Shown here in pieces: positions 33,541-45,129 of a stretch of DNA of 64,000 nucleotides. Source of the DNA: Ischnura elegans (lineage: Eukaryota; Arthropoda; Insecta; Odonata; Coenagrionidae); NCBI RefSeq assembly GCF_921293095.1, contig NC_060248.1, positions 74,469,243 to 74,533,242 on the forward strand, read 5' to 3'. The translations under genes and the position numbers were made by a program. Position 1 is the first letter of the stretch; every line of letters begins with the position of its first letter. Below the pieces are notes generated by a model. It was given only the letters and a program-made list of their open reading frames with translations, made no database searches and had not been told where the DNA came from.

Positions 33541-34535
33541 CTGGAGTCAGTCCGGAGTAGACTGGATTCAGAGAGAAAACCTCCACCACTCACTAAATCC
33601 TTCGTCTGGTGGAAGATATCGTCGCCGGATTCAACTGTAAACACATTTCCCACTGTGTTTTCTTGGATTTGGAAGCCGCTTTTGATCGAGTCTGGACCCT
33701 GGGCCTGATTGAAAAGCTGATTAACCAGGAAATTCCCTCTTACCTATGCAAACTCATTCAATCCTTTACCTGCGACCGTTCCTTCTACGTTAAAGTCCAT
33801 TCCTCTGATTCCTTCTTCCATCCCATTTCCTCCGGCGTGCCGCAAGGCGCCATTCTTTCCCCGACCTTATTTAACCTCTACGTCAACGACACTCCCACCC
33901 TTCCCCAAACCAACCTTTACCAATACGCCGACGACACTACCATCATGGCCCAGGGTTCAGATCCGCATCGGACTGCAGACACTCTTCAAGAACATCTAGA
34001 TGACTACCAAGAATGGGCCGACGAATGGAAATTGAGTGTAAATGCTAGCAAATGCACTCATATCGTCTTCTCGCGTCGTCCAAAAGCCGGCGAAGGACAC
34101 CAGCTATTCTACGATAACACCAGAAATTCCAAAAGTCAGACTGCGAAATACTTAGGCGTAATATTAGACAAACGTCTCACTTGGGCCAGCCATATCAAGA
34201 CGCAGACCGACAAGTCCATCGGAATCCATGCTGCATTATTCCCTCTACTAAAATCATCGTCTCCGTTAGCTCTAAAAACCAAACTTCTCCTGTATTCTTC
34301 AACCATTAAGCCGCTGCTAACGTATGCTTCGCCTGCTTGGTTACATGCTAGTGCATGCCACTTAAAGAAAATCCAAACGTGTGAAAATAAGATAATCAGG
34401 AAAATAATAGGCGCCCCTTGGTTCGACAGCAACCGTCAAATTCGCAATGACTTAAAAATTTGCCCAATTTTGCTCTCACTGAAATCAGCTCTGACGCAAT
34501 TTCATAAATCCATTAAAAAACCAGAAATAGTTTAA
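33541..34535 (+). pseudogene. Reverse transcriptase, C-terminal half (Jockey-like LINE)
   Basis: From about 33553 the frame reads SPE-stop-TGFREKTSTTH-stop-ILRLVEDIVAGF and then runs open to 34535 for over 300 codons. Conserved blocks are FLDLEAAFDRVW (palm), SGVPQGAILSPTLFNLYVND, the catalytic YADDTTI and YLGVILDKRLTWASHI. These are reverse-transcriptase domains 3-7 as in Jockey/CR1 group LINEs. The two early stops each look like single C-to-T changes (CAG to TAG, CAA to TAA). Upstream endonuclease and fingers are lost by 5' truncation. It would have copied LINE RNA at a nicked target, but is dead here. Confidence 0.85.
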
Positions 34536-34765
34536 TAGAGAATCTGTGGGACTATGACCTTCCTTCCAAATCAACACATAGATATCCTAAATCAGCCCTT
34601 TCCCATATCCCTTTCCCTACCTAACCCTTCAATGCCCGGACTCAAACTTTTCTTCAAAAAGCACAACTTAGTATATAAACCAACCCCGTTCCGGAAACAC
34701 CAGGAAGACAGCTGATTGGCTGGGAGCTTGGACCGAAGAGTATAAAGAAAACTCCGCTTGGCTTG
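33541..34765 (+). mobile_element. 5'-truncated Jockey-like LINE with 15-bp TSD
   Basis: Starts inside the reverse transcriptase and is flanked by ACATCAGTTATCAGA at 33526-33540 and 34766-34780, a target-site duplication of the size made by target-primed reverse transcription. No poly-A tail precedes the right repeat, so the 3' end is defined only by the duplication. Confidence 0.7.
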
Positions 34766-34789
34766 ACATCAGTTATCAGAACGTCATTA

Positions 34790-36149
34790 AAAATAATTTT
34801 TTTCTAAATTACAGCTAAGTTTGTTAACAGTTAACTTTTTAAATGTTTAACTTCTCTTAATTTCAACTTTAAATTAAAACCTAATGTACTCATATACTTT
34901 GAAACCATAAAATGATATATGAGATGGAGATTTGCTTCTTCGGTGGAGGAAAGACCAGACGAAAATCATATTACCGACGGTGTGGAAGTATGAGCTATTT
35001 TGAGCTCGGAGACCAGGAAAACTGGGATCAATTCTGTTGGCCTGGGATCAAGGGATGTGACATAATGTCATTAGCGTGCAGTGAAGAAGCCCGCAGAATT
35101 TAATTGTGGGCAATATGGACTCTCATTGGCTTGACTTCGGGGAATAAATTAGATAAGCTTACCTTGGCTCCCACGATGAATGCACGACAACCCAAGGCCT
35201 GGAGGAGGGTGGAAATTCAAGTCTGATCATTAGAGGACGTAAAAAAGGCTTTTGAATTTTTGGGAAAGGTAAAATTGCGCGGTTGTTGCTGCAAATATTC
35301 ACGAATTTTATCTAACGAAACTTATTTTAATGACTTATGTTGGAAACTTCTTTCCACTTTTCGGTGTGTCGAGACTTTACTGTATATAAAAATAGACTGA
35401 TATGGGGATTTTGCCAAAATTAGATGGCACTATTTAAAGTTTCGCCAAATGTTTAGTCTTATTGAGCAAGTAGGTGAAGAGGGTATTCTCAAACAATTCA
35501 TTCCCACTTAACTTGATATTTTTATTCCAGAACAAGTGACATGACATTCCGTAATTCGTCAATTTCTTCAGGTAATGCCAGAAACCATTTACGTTTTGTC
35601 TTAAATATTTTATTTTTCCCACATTTCATTTCAATTTTAAAGGCAGCAAGTGAGAAATAACATTGTTAGGCGGCTGAAAACGAGTTATACGGAGATAATA
35701 ACTGGGATAAGACAGCCTGTTAGGCATTATATAGAAGCAATTAAGGAAAATAAATTCGGCCTGGAAATAATACCGAGATCAAATACCTGTAGTATCCCAG
35801 CCACTGCAAGGTGTCCAATGGACGTCCATTTGACATCCAGACGTCCAGAAGTCTCTTATGGACATCCTTTGGATGTCTATTGGATGATATTTAAATGACG
35901 TCCTGTGAAGGTCACTACATGGGCATCCATAAGAAGGCCATAGGGTGACATTCAATGTGTATGATGTAAAATAGATCGTAAATTATATAAATTTACAATT
36001 TCTTAATGGTGCAGGAGCTGATTATTTCTCCCAGTAGTATATATCTCTCAAGTCACGAGTTTCGAGTTTTCCGATTCCTATTTCTAAGTAATGACACTGC
36101 TGTTAATGTCACTTATAGATCGCGGATCACTAAGAGAACTACATTTTAA
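34790..36149. other. Non-coding; GGACGTCC-like self-similar patch at 35810-35960
   Basis: No gene. Between 35810 and 35960 the motif GGACGTCC/GGACATCC/GGATGTC recurs many times in both orientations, a degenerate short repeat or element. The rest is unremarkable. Confidence 0.4.
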
Positions 36150-36615
36150 ATATATGTGTTCTACAGTCTACCTCTATTATTTTATTTATATGACCTTATC
36201 TACCGTAGTATGTTGGTGTTCATAAGAGATGGCTAACTTCATCGGAAAATACATTTCTCTTGAATTTATCCAAAAAGCTCAGTCTATTTTTCTGTCTACG
36301 GTCTGACAGAGATTCCAATCCGAGTTGATGTAGGAGGTCAGTAGGTAACACTAACAACACTATCGTAACGACTTTTCACGTGCCTGGCAGCTCTTCTCTG
36401 CAAGCGTTCTAATTTTGTTTTTAAGCCTATTTCATGAGAATCCCAAACACTAGTCCCGTATTCTAGGTGGTGTCTAACGAGAGAGAAGGAGCTAATTTCT
36501 CTCACTTTGTCGTCGCACTTTCCAACTACTCTTTTAACAAAACCCAATTTACGATTAGCTTGACCTGTTAAATCCTGAACATTATTTTCCCACGATATCA
36601 TTTTCATTAAAATGC
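36150..36615 (-). pseudogene. CR1-type LINE C-terminal fragment
   Basis: Minus-strand translation gives DLTGQANRKLGFVKRVVGKC, DDKVREISSFSLVRHHLEYG and LERLQRRAARHVKSRYDS, matching the C-terminus of the CR1 ORF2 at about 56490-56720. The rest of the C-terminus and the start of the 3' region are recognisable but broken. Older than the full-length copies. Confidence 0.85.
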
Positions 36616-37670
36616 TATTTAGAGGAGTGTAAGTGAAGTTTCGTGATCGTGAAGTTTCTAAGTGCTACTCCTCATCTACAGTGACCACTACCTCTCCAAA
36701 TTTCATTAGGTGCATTAGAAATATCTGTACTTCACGATAAAATGAATAAGATATAGATGTAGACACAGTATATCCTGCCAGTGACGTCACTAAGAGTGTC
36801 TAGCCAGTGAATAAATAAAATGGTCATGGACATAAAAACATCAACCGAAATAAAATTCCTAATTCTATGTTTTCCTTTTTTCACCAGGAGTAGAGAAGAA
36901 TTAAACAATGTTGCGAAATTGAGAAGCGCTGATGAAATTAACTACCAGTGTAACGATCAAAATGATGAAATGCTGTTTAACCGCAACACAAAACTAAAAC
37001 GAAGCTTAGCAGAGTCCCTAAACTTATACGCGTATAAGAGAAAGGAAGGATTATTGTAGATAGGAGAGGATTATAAGACATGATTTCCCGAGGGATTTAA
37101 GGGATTAATTGAGTAAGAAGGAAACGTGGGAAAGCGTGTAAGCTGTGGGAGGGGATATAATAGTAGGGAATTTCCATGAGGAGTGAATGGTATGTCATCT
37201 CTCAATATACTGCTTTGAAATCATAAATACGAAACACTTGCGACTTAACGGGAGCCACCGTACATTTGATATTAGCTTGCATTATTTTTTAGTTTCGGAT
37301 GAGAAAAAAATGAATGCGAGTGGCACATTATACCATAGGGTAGGGTAAGCACATTTTTTACGTCAATATTAATAAATTAATTACACAAGCGATAAAAAAA
37401 GAATGAAAAAACATTGATTTTTTGGCGGAAAACCTTTTTTTTCCCTTTCCCCAAAAAACGAGGGAGGAGATTGGAAATTTCACTCAGATAAATTTGACAC
37501 GCCCATACATCTCGTGAATAATACATTATTTAACGGATATTCTGGGGCTACTGGCGAAATTCCCGGTTAGTTTTTTCGGTGCGTTATTGAAAGTGAATAA
37601 TTCCCTCAGCCGTTTGACTACATTTATTTATTGCGTTTAATGTTCGCCCAGCATATACACAACAAGTATA
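36616..37670. other. Non-coding DNA
   Basis: No supported feature. The 79-codon ORF at 36820-37059 has no recognised domain. Confidence 0.45.
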
Positions 37671-37678
37671 AGGTGAAC

Positions 37679-38065
37679 CAGGGTCGGATTTAGGATATGG
37701 GTGGCCTGGAAACCATTTTGGTATTAGACCGGGAGTCCCACTGTTTCAAGGTGTTGCATTTTGTAATGTAATAACAGTAAATGCGAGTAACACAATTTTC
37801 AGCAAATTTATCAACAATGTATATATTTTCGTATAAATAATGATAAATATCGGATTAAGTGTTTTTATTAGCTGCGTTAACTATTTATTAATGTCAATGT
37901 TGACGACTACATGTTTACGAGAAAAACACAGCTTACTTTGAATCCCCATAATTATGATGTTTTTTTTCTGTTTTCCGATTTTGTGAGATTTACCTAAAGA
38001 AGGGTAATGCTTGGTGGGTGGCCCAGGGACAGGGCCCCTTTGGCCCCCCTTTGATCCGGCCCTTG
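37679..38065 (+). mobile_element. hAT-type MITE
   Basis: Starts CAGGGTCGGATTTAGG and ends GATCCGGCCCTTG. Flanks AGGTGAAC and GGCTGAAC agree at 6 of 8 positions. Carries GGTGGCC...GGCCCC segments. Non-coding. Confidence 0.6.
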
Positions 38066-38200
38066 GCTGAACATCAGTTAAATGAAATATTGAAACCTTA
38101 CCACCGAATATATTAGAGCACGAAGCGTTTCGTTGTTACAGAAAAATTCTCAAGGTCTTCAAATGCATCATTGGATCTACTCGGATGGGAATCAATGTCA

Positions 38201-38435
38201 AGGCCTGGTTACACGATACATTAACACGTACGGGTTAATGTCTAAATGTATGAACGCGAGAATGAACGCCAAAATGCATCGTGTAACCACCCAACTTGAG
38301 CGAATGCATGAACGGAAAATAGAACCTGTTCTAATTTGGTTCATGCATTCGTACATGTTCCGTTCCGGTCCACCAAAATCATTCACGCAAACGTACATTA
38401 ACTTGTACGTGTTAATGCACCGTGTAACCAGGCCT
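38201..38435. mobile_element. MITE, AGGCCTGGTTACACG termini, 3-bp TSD
   Basis: Perfect 15-bp terminal inverted repeats and TCA on both sides. The interrupted CR1 gives the empty site, confirming the boundaries. A second copy is at 45606-45839. The 3-bp duplication fits PIF/Harbinger-size, though that group prefers TWA. Interior rich in ATGAACG-type inverted motifs, no ORF. Confidence 0.85.
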
Positions 38436-38520
38436 TCAGACCGTAGATTGAAAGCTATACTAAACCTGCTATTTAAATTCATGAGCAGTTTATAATCCGA
38501 GGACGTTAGACACATCTTTC

Positions 38521-38811
38521 CAGTGGCGTAACTATGATTATGCTTTGGGGGTATGAGGGGTATGTAAGGAGACTAGGGGGGTTAGTGGGGGCTACCCCTA
38601 CGAAACGAGGAGTTCAGGAAATGTTTTGAAGGATAACATGCCTGAAAATGCATTTTACATCATTTTGGCACTAAAAATTTAACTTTAAGCAGATGCAGTT
38701 ATTATATATCAGATCAAGACAATATTTTAAACATTTTTTGATTTCTCTGAGGCTTTGGGGGGGATTCATCCCCTCATCCCCCTATTCCCCACCCCCATAG
38801 TTACGCCACTG
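38521..38811. mobile_element. hAT-type MITE, 16-bp perfect TIR
   Basis: CAGTGGCGTAACTATG at the left and CATAGTTACGCCACTG at the right. Flanks CATCTTTC and CATCTTAC form the 8-bp duplication with one mismatch. The empty site is visible in CR1 copies (CATATCTTGCGGACGCC). Confidence 0.9.
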
Positions 38812-39261
38812 CATCTTACGAACGCCAACATAATACGGTAGATCGATCATAAAAATTAAATAAAAGAGATTGTAAAACACATAGATTCAGAAAGTGGTTT
38901 TTCGTTTTTTCCACGATCGATAAGATAGACTATAAGGCAGTGTTAGTACTTACTAATAGGTTGTAGACTTTCTTTGCTGCCACCTTGATTATTTAAATGT
39001 GAAAGTTTAAATATGTTAGTATTCGCTACATTCTTAAGTCCATTTGGTTTGCATGTGGGAATCCGATTGCATGCTGTGCTGGTGATTGATCGCCAGCATG
39101 CGAGTTTACATTTATTGGTGGCCATGTAGTAGCAATGGTTGTACATATTATCTGGAACTCTGGGATGGCTATTGTTCCGAAATTCGTCCGACACGTAAAG
39201 GAAACCGGCAAAATCCCACGTAGACCGCCGTGTAATTGATAATGAAGATGCGTAGGGTAAA

Positions 39262-39815
39262 GTGGTATGTAGATATCAGTTGAAAATAAGCACAAAGGAA
39301 ACCAAGATATTAGAATGCAGTAGAAGGGAAGAAGTCAAGGCAAACATTAAAATAGGGAAACAAACACTGGAAGAGATGGATGAATTCTGCTATTTGGGAA
39401 GCAGGAAAACTAGCGATGGGAGAAGCAAGAAAGAAATTATCAGCAGAATAGCCCAAGCGAAGAGAGCATTACATCAAAAGAGGTAACTGCTTACAGCGGG
39501 ACACTTAAATATGGAAGTAAGGAAACAATTTATATGAACTTACGTTTAAGTAAGAAGAGTAGGAGAGAAGAGAAGCCTCATTATAACTTTGATTAGAAGA
39601 CGGAACAACCTTAGAGGACAAATCTTCAGACATGATTACCTGATGAAGACAATCGCCGATGGACAAATAGATGGCAAGAATGGAAAAGAAAGTCCTCTAA
39701 CTAAATTATATGGATCAAGTAAAGAAGGATGTCAAAGAGAAGGAATGCGTAGGTGTGAAAAGGCTAGATGACTGGAGAGCTGCGTCAAACCATTCTCAGG
39801 ATTGTTGACCAGTGA
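39262..39815 (+). pseudogene. RTE-like LINE C-terminal fragment
   Basis: A 74-codon frame reads KISTKETKILECSRREEVKA, then EMDEFCYLGSRKTSDGR and SRIAQAKRAL. After a gap, 39600-39770 reads LRGQIFRHDYLMKTIADGQI. These are C-terminal features of RTE-type LINE reverse transcriptases. It is related to 17735-18470. The middle part is deleted and frameshifted. It ends in the GAGAGCTGCGTCAAACC tail also present at 31460. Confidence 0.7.
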
Positions 39816-39817
39816 TC

Positions 39818-39866
39818 ATCTACATCTACATAATACCCTGCGAGCCACCTCTAGGGTGTTTGGCAG
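39818..39866 (-). mobile_element. CR1 3'-tail fragment
   Basis: Reverse complement of the CR1 terminus: CATCTACATCTACATAATA, CCCTGCGAGCCACCTCTAGG, GTGTTTGGCAG. About 50 bp. Confidence 0.75.
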
Positions 39867-39869
39867 TGA

Positions 39870-41334
39870 TGATGATGATAAGAAGTCATATTGAATTCAA
39901 GTGATGTCTTGTTGGTATTATCCTGGTGTCTTTGCTCTGCTGGTATGAGATTGTAAAATTGAAGATCGGAATTAGCATGAAATATGCTACATTAGAGTTG
40001 CACTAGTTTTATCATTCAGCTCATGAAGATGTGAATACAAAGATAAATTTCAAGACAGGGAAGTCCAAACTCATTTAACTAGATTCAACGAAGAAGTATC
40101 ATTTTTAAGGGGAACAAAATATTTGAATTGAAAATTTATTGAAATACGGAAGGCGTGATAAGAGTGTACGAAAGAATATTTAAGAGAGAATTAATTGGAG
40201 GATAATTGTTATGTGCACACGAATTAACTCCAAGTATTGTAAAATCATTCTAGATAAGAACATCTCTTATGAAATGGATTCATATACTAAAAAATTTTCA
40301 TCAGAATATGTTTATTTAATTTAGTAAAAACATTTTGCCTCAAGGGCGTAATGCAATTGAGGAAATGAATCTAATAGGTAAAAGGAAAATGAAGTTACTG
40401 ATTTTTAACAGACGAAAATTTAACCAATCCATTGCCGTTAGGGCCTATAAGCAAAAGAGTTGTCAATTAATTAATTAGAAAGAAAATAAATATTTGGCTC
40501 ATCCGTCTATTTGCTGCACAGCCCCCATCTGTTGTCTCCACGAGGGCACAGTCTACACGGAGTACCTACCCGAGAAGATAAGGCGCCGCGTTGTCTGATA
40601 TGTCTGTCACTGTTGCTCTCTTCTGTGGGTGTGAGGGGTCACCATGTGCAGCCAAGCTTTTCGTTAAATAAGTCATGCTGTTGAAGGAGAGGGGTTAACA
40701 TAATGGATGGGGTTTGGGTATCGGAAAGTGGGGAGAGAGGGTCGTTTTTAGGGTCTCGAAGGAGGAAGGGTAGAAGAATGAAGGTTCCAGATTGAGGGTA
40801 CTACATACGCGCCCACCAAGGCATGAAGGCTCAGCCTTCGAAGCCTTCGAGGATACAACGCACCGGGGCCGTGAACCAAGCCAGTGGCTTATACGCCCGA
40901 TCCCCCGGGGAGGGGGAGGAGAGGAAGGGAAAAGGAAAGAGGCGCCGCCGCGATAGGAGCCCGGCGACGCCTCTGGGAGAGGAAAGGTGCGGAAGGAACG
41001 GGAGAGGGAAAGACACCTCAACGCTATAGAAGCGAAGAGGGCCCTACTATTAGCGAAACCAGGCAAAGCCACTAATGTGCCAACGATTTTGGTGAATTTT
41101 CCTATAAATGAGAAAAATCCATCGATCAAATCGTTGGATAATACGCGTCCACCATTGTACTACTAAAATTTTAGTAGTACCATGACGTCCACTGTCCTGT
41201 TGAGCATTGCGGTCACGAATATTGCATTTGAGGATTCCGACGCTTGTCTCTCAGATATAATAATATTGTTCTATGTCATTTTGTATCCTGCGATGCCGAC
41301 TTCCATGACTCCCAGTATCGGATTCTCAAGTCCG
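39870..41334. other. Non-coding; GC-rich patch at 40700-41040
   Basis: No supported gene. 40700-41040 is GC- and purine-rich with overlapping ORFs on both strands (for example 40695-41129 minus) that look compositional. 41157-41180 is a perfect 24-bp palindrome centred on AAAATTTT. Confidence 0.4.
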
Positions 41335-41960
41335 CCGCTAGAATTGTCGCGCCGCACGCATTAAAAACTGATTTGAAAATTTCTACACACGGCGCTAACA
41401 GTCATTGATTTCCACTTTTCACCAGGAAATGCACGGTAGTAATTCGTTACTGAGCCAAATGAATCATATAAACCACAAATTTAACGCAATTGACACGATT
41501 GTCAACTTTGCTACTACCTCCGCAGCATTCTGCAGAAAGCAGGAAGTATGTTCTTTAAACTATAATACTGACGCTAACATATCGGTAACACCGTCTGAAA
41601 AAATATTTATTGGACATCGATGTCTATTCTATGCTGTGCTAATTTTTCAACGATAAATTTTGGGCCAAATTTGAGGTAAAATATGTTTTACAAGGGAAGG
41701 TCATCATTCTCCCATAAAGACAGCGTATTTCATTCATTGCATTTCAAAATCCGTCATTTTCAATAACATAAATCTTTTTTAAATGGCCGATGGCATAGTA
41801 ATATTTTTTCGCTATTCGATGGAAAAATAATGAGCAACAACATGTGTCAAAATGAGGGGAGGTTTTCGGGCATATCTGAAATGATGGTTCCCCCTTAATT
41901 GCGAAAGCCACGCTGAACGAGATATCGCTGCCTAGTGGCGCCGCCGAATAAAATGCGCGC
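41335..41960 (+). repeat. Dispersed repeat, partner of 19526-19785
   Basis: CTAGAATTGTCGCGCCGC at the left and GGCGCCGCCGAATAAAATGC at the right. Inner blocks match the reverse complement of 19526-19785, with about 350 bp of extra interior. No recognisable gene inside (the 83-codon ORF at 41405-41656 is unassigned). Confidence 0.55.
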
Positions 41961-42407
41961 GAAACGGCAACAGATGTAACGCTTAACCGTTATGTTTTTA
42001 GGCCTCCTTTAACCATGGGAGTGCCCTTGGTTGCGGTTGTTAGGATTGAAAAGCCCTTGGATCCCAAGGATGTTTTGGGGTCAACGGGAAGGTTGTAAAG
42101 GATGAGTCCAGCCTCACACGTGGTGTGGATAGAGGTCGGCGGAGAATGGTATGGCTGCGAGCAGAAATGGGCAGAAAGACGACAGACAAAATTACTAGAG
42201 GGGCAGGGAGAAAGGAGCAGGCGAGGAAGCTTCCATAATTGATACTTCCGCAGGCCCCGTTCGACAAGTGGTATTTCGTGACGCTTTTAAATAGCTATAC
42301 GATATACACGAGGCAACTACGAGGGAATACGCGCCTGGAAAATAATGATGCCCATCAAAGGAAATTGAAACTTGAAGCTTATTTTGGTGGAAGGGCTCCA
42401 TATTTTC
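41961..42407. other. Non-coding DNA
   Basis: No supported feature. Small ORFs on the minus strand have no recognised domain. Confidence 0.4.
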
Positions 42408-42602
42408 AATAACAGACAGACGCTTTGTTAATTGCACTAAATATTTATTAAAAATTTTATTTTTGACCAGTTTCAGCTGTTACACCATTATCAATCACAT
42501 GTATTTTCTGTATTTGATAATGGTGCATCAGCGGAAACCGGTCATAAAATAGAATTTTTTATAAATATTTTTGTTGAAGTAACAAAGTATCTGTTATCGA
42601 TA
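42408..42602. repeat. Imperfect palindrome, Penelope-type terminal repeat
   Basis: The left arm (about 42408-42493) and right arm (about 42508-42602) are reverse complements at roughly 80%. Both carry the AAACYGGTC block seen in the hammerhead-like motif at 29 kb (right arm: TTGATAATGG...GGAAACCGGTC), but CTGATGA has decayed to TTGATAA. It lies 320 bp downstream, on the minus strand, of a GIY-YIG fragment. Confidence 0.6.
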
Positions 42603-42918
42603 ATACCCATGAAATGAATTTAAAATCTGAGAACCCAAATTGGCAACATAACAATGCCTTGAACACGCGGCTGTGAACGAAATCAAAGGTACGATTCATA
42701 ATTTATTTACGAAAGAGTTAAGGAAGCGAATCTAGAATACTGAATTAATACTTGGCAGTCGCAACAAAATTGATGGCGGTAGACTTTGCCACGAAATTAA
42801 TCTAATTAAATGTGGAATTATAAATGAACTCGGACTGAAAAATTATCCTCGAGCAAAGTATTTGTCTGATTACAACGATGTTGGAATACGTGATTGAATT
42901 AAATTGCAGATTTCCGAG

Positions 42919-43314
42919 TTATTCAGCATTTTCACGACTCAGCTCTGAGGCAAAATGGAATAAATTGTCATTCATCAGGGTCGTGTTCAGATTTTTGTGT
43001 TCCCCTATTTCCATAAATTCAAGAGCGTCTATTATTTTTCCTTTCGTTCCCAAGTGGAGGTTTTTTATTTCGAGCTTGCAATTATGTCCTGTTTCCATGA
43101 GATTCTTGGCCACCATTGACAGATCGCCCCCATTTACTAAAAAAAAAACAATTGTGTACATTCTCTCTGGTGGTGAAATTAGAACTCCTTTCTTTTTTGT
43201 CCCAAATATGCCGAACTGCACGATATCCACATAAGTCCTTGTACACCCCACAACAAAATTGCCTGTTTTGTCCATATGGTTTGACTGTATTCTCCCCAAA
43301 ATCTTGTCGTGCAT
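42919..43314 (-). pseudogene. Penelope-like GIY-YIG endonuclease C-terminal fragment
   Basis: The minus-strand frame contains VAKNLMETGHNCKLEIKNLH, then TKGKIIDALEFMEI and NLN. This is the pattern found after the GIY-YIG core in Penelope-like proteins (AKHL...H, then KG..L..LE..EI). The catalytic GIY...YIG part upstream is not in frame and appears scrambled, so the ORF start at 43314 is not biological. With the palindrome at 42408-42602 it marks a decayed Penelope-like element on this strand. Confidence 0.55.
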
Positions 43315-43322
43315 TACGTTAA

Positions 43323-44334
43323 AAGCACGGGTGTCTGAGGGTGTGCCAGCTCTCCTTGTGCCCTCACTATCTTAGGGATGCGCCATCTGCCTAAAACGTA
43401 AAGGGAAGAACCGTCAAGAAGGCATCTGCTGCGTTTGGAAGGAAAAGTAAACTTAAAATTCACTAAGAGGAGTCACTTGGAGCCTTGAAAGGATTCATAT
43501 ACTTCCAGGTCTCAAGAATGCATTTTAGTTAAAATCTAAAATGGTGGCTGCAATCTCTATTGGGGTGCTCCTTTAGCACTTTTGAGAGGAGAAAACCCTC
43601 CCCTCCACTTTCCGACTCCTAAACCCCATTCTGCTCTTACCCCCTCTCCTTCAACAGGAGGACATATTTAAGGAAAAGCTTAGCTTCACATGATGTACTT
43701 GAGAATGTCTTTATATCAATGAAATGCGTCGTGTTCAAAGATATTCAGTGGAAATATAGCAATGTTTCATAAGAATAATATTAAAATAACGTTAATAACT
43801 TTCACCACATCGTGCCACATATCATACCAGATATAAGGGAGAACAATCTAAAAGTAAAGACATAAGAAATAAACTTGCCGTAGTCGCGAAAAACTAAAAG
43901 TCAATCTAAATCACTTCGCATTCATATTCTTTGCTTCTTTTGAAAGGAATTTCCTTTGGTATGAGTTCAGTTCGTTGAAATGCTTGTTGTACGATATATT
44001 ACACAAACCCTTCGTATTGGCAACTCTGAACAATAATTGGCATTCACCATTGGTGTATAAAAAGTTCTTTATAACTTACTGTTAACATTAGGAACTATTT
44101 TATATTAACTTCTTATTTATTTTAATAAGTCATGATATTCTCCCTTATCGATAGCATCACAAAGAGTTGATCACAATTCATAAAAAAGATTCGGCAGATG
44201 AATGGGAAATTAAATTTTAAATGAAATAATCATCTTTATTCAGCCATTCTATCATTATTTTAAAAGAAAAAAAAACATGAAAGTTTCAGCCCACTCGCGG
44301 GAATTGGTCATTTGAGCTTTGTTTTATTGACTCG
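43323..44334. other. Non-coding DNA
   Basis: No supported feature. Confidence 0.5.
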
Positions 44335-44984
44335 TTTGGGTATAACCGCTCATTTGGAATACGCCGCCACATTTGGAATACGCTGCCAGTTTTTTTCGGA
44401 CCCTCATGAAAAAGGCTTAATAACAGAGTTAGAGCGCATGCAAAGAAGAGCTGCCAGGTATGTGAAAGGTCGTTACGATAGTCTTGTTAGTGTAACTGAC
44501 CTCTTAGATAAACTCGGATGGGAATCTCTGTCGGACCGTAGATTGAAAAATAGACTAAACCTTTTAGATAAATTCAAGAGTAGGGTATTTTCTAACGAAG
44601 TTGACCATATCTTACGGAAGCCAACATACTACGGAAGATCAGATCATACAAATAAAATAAGAGAGATAGATTGTAGAACAGACAGATTCCGAATGTCATT
44701 TTTTCCACGATCAATAAGAGATAATAACGGCAGCGATAGAACTCATAAATAGATTGCACGACTTGTAGTGTAGCCTACTAACCTATGTAAAACTTAATGC
44801 ATGTTTCTTAATTCTATTATTATTTCTAACAGCATATAGTAGTATAATTTGTTAGTATACGGGACGTTTTTTGGACGGTGTGGTGTGCTTGTGGGAGTCC
44901 AATTGCATGCTGCATGCTGGTGATTGATCACCCCCTGCCAAACACCCTAGAGGTGGCTCGCAGGGTATTATGTAGATGTAGATG
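44335..44984 (+). pseudogene. CR1-type LINE C-terminus and 3' UTR
   Basis: Matches 56600-57226 closely. The ORF encodes HEKGLITELERMQRRAARYV, RYDSLVSVTDLLDKLGWESL and the terminal FRMSFFPRSIRD, then the 3' UTR to GTAGATGTAGATGA. A 19-bp block (CATTTGGAATACGCCGCCA) is duplicated at the 5' truncation point (44349 and 44368). Too short to encode activity. Confidence 0.9.
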
Positions 44985-45129
44985 AGGCAAAGAATACCTC
45001 GGAATACCGTAAACAACGACAAACCACGGTAGATGGATCCGAAGGAGAAGAAAGTGTGTGAGACATAAAAATCCGCTCGGTAAGAGCGCGTGATATCGAG
45101 TGACGCGAGTGTTTTTTTTTCGGCGATAT

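Larger units (their letters stand above)
38165..39105 (+). mobile_element. CR1-type LINE 3' fragment interrupted by two MITEs
   Basis: Three pieces align in order to the full-length CR1: about 38170-38200 (CTCGGATGGGAATC), 38436-38520 (GACCGTAGATTGAAA) and 38812-39105 (CTTACGAACGCCAACATA, CCACGATCGATAAGA, GATTGATCGCCAGCATG). Between the pieces lie the insertions 38201-38435 and 38521-38811. Frames are broken throughout. Confidence 0.8.

Noticed and set aside
33440-33640. 66-codon ORF before the Jockey-like fragment
   Set aside because: A different frame from the reverse transcriptase, spanning the target-duplication junction.
40695-41129. 144-codon minus ORF in a GC-rich patch
   Set aside because: Ser/Pro/Phe-rich, matched by open frames on the plus strand; no conserved motif.
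41157-41180. Perfect 24-bp palindrome
   Set aside because: Short and AT-rich, no target duplication or arms; chance or a protein-binding site cannot be told apart.
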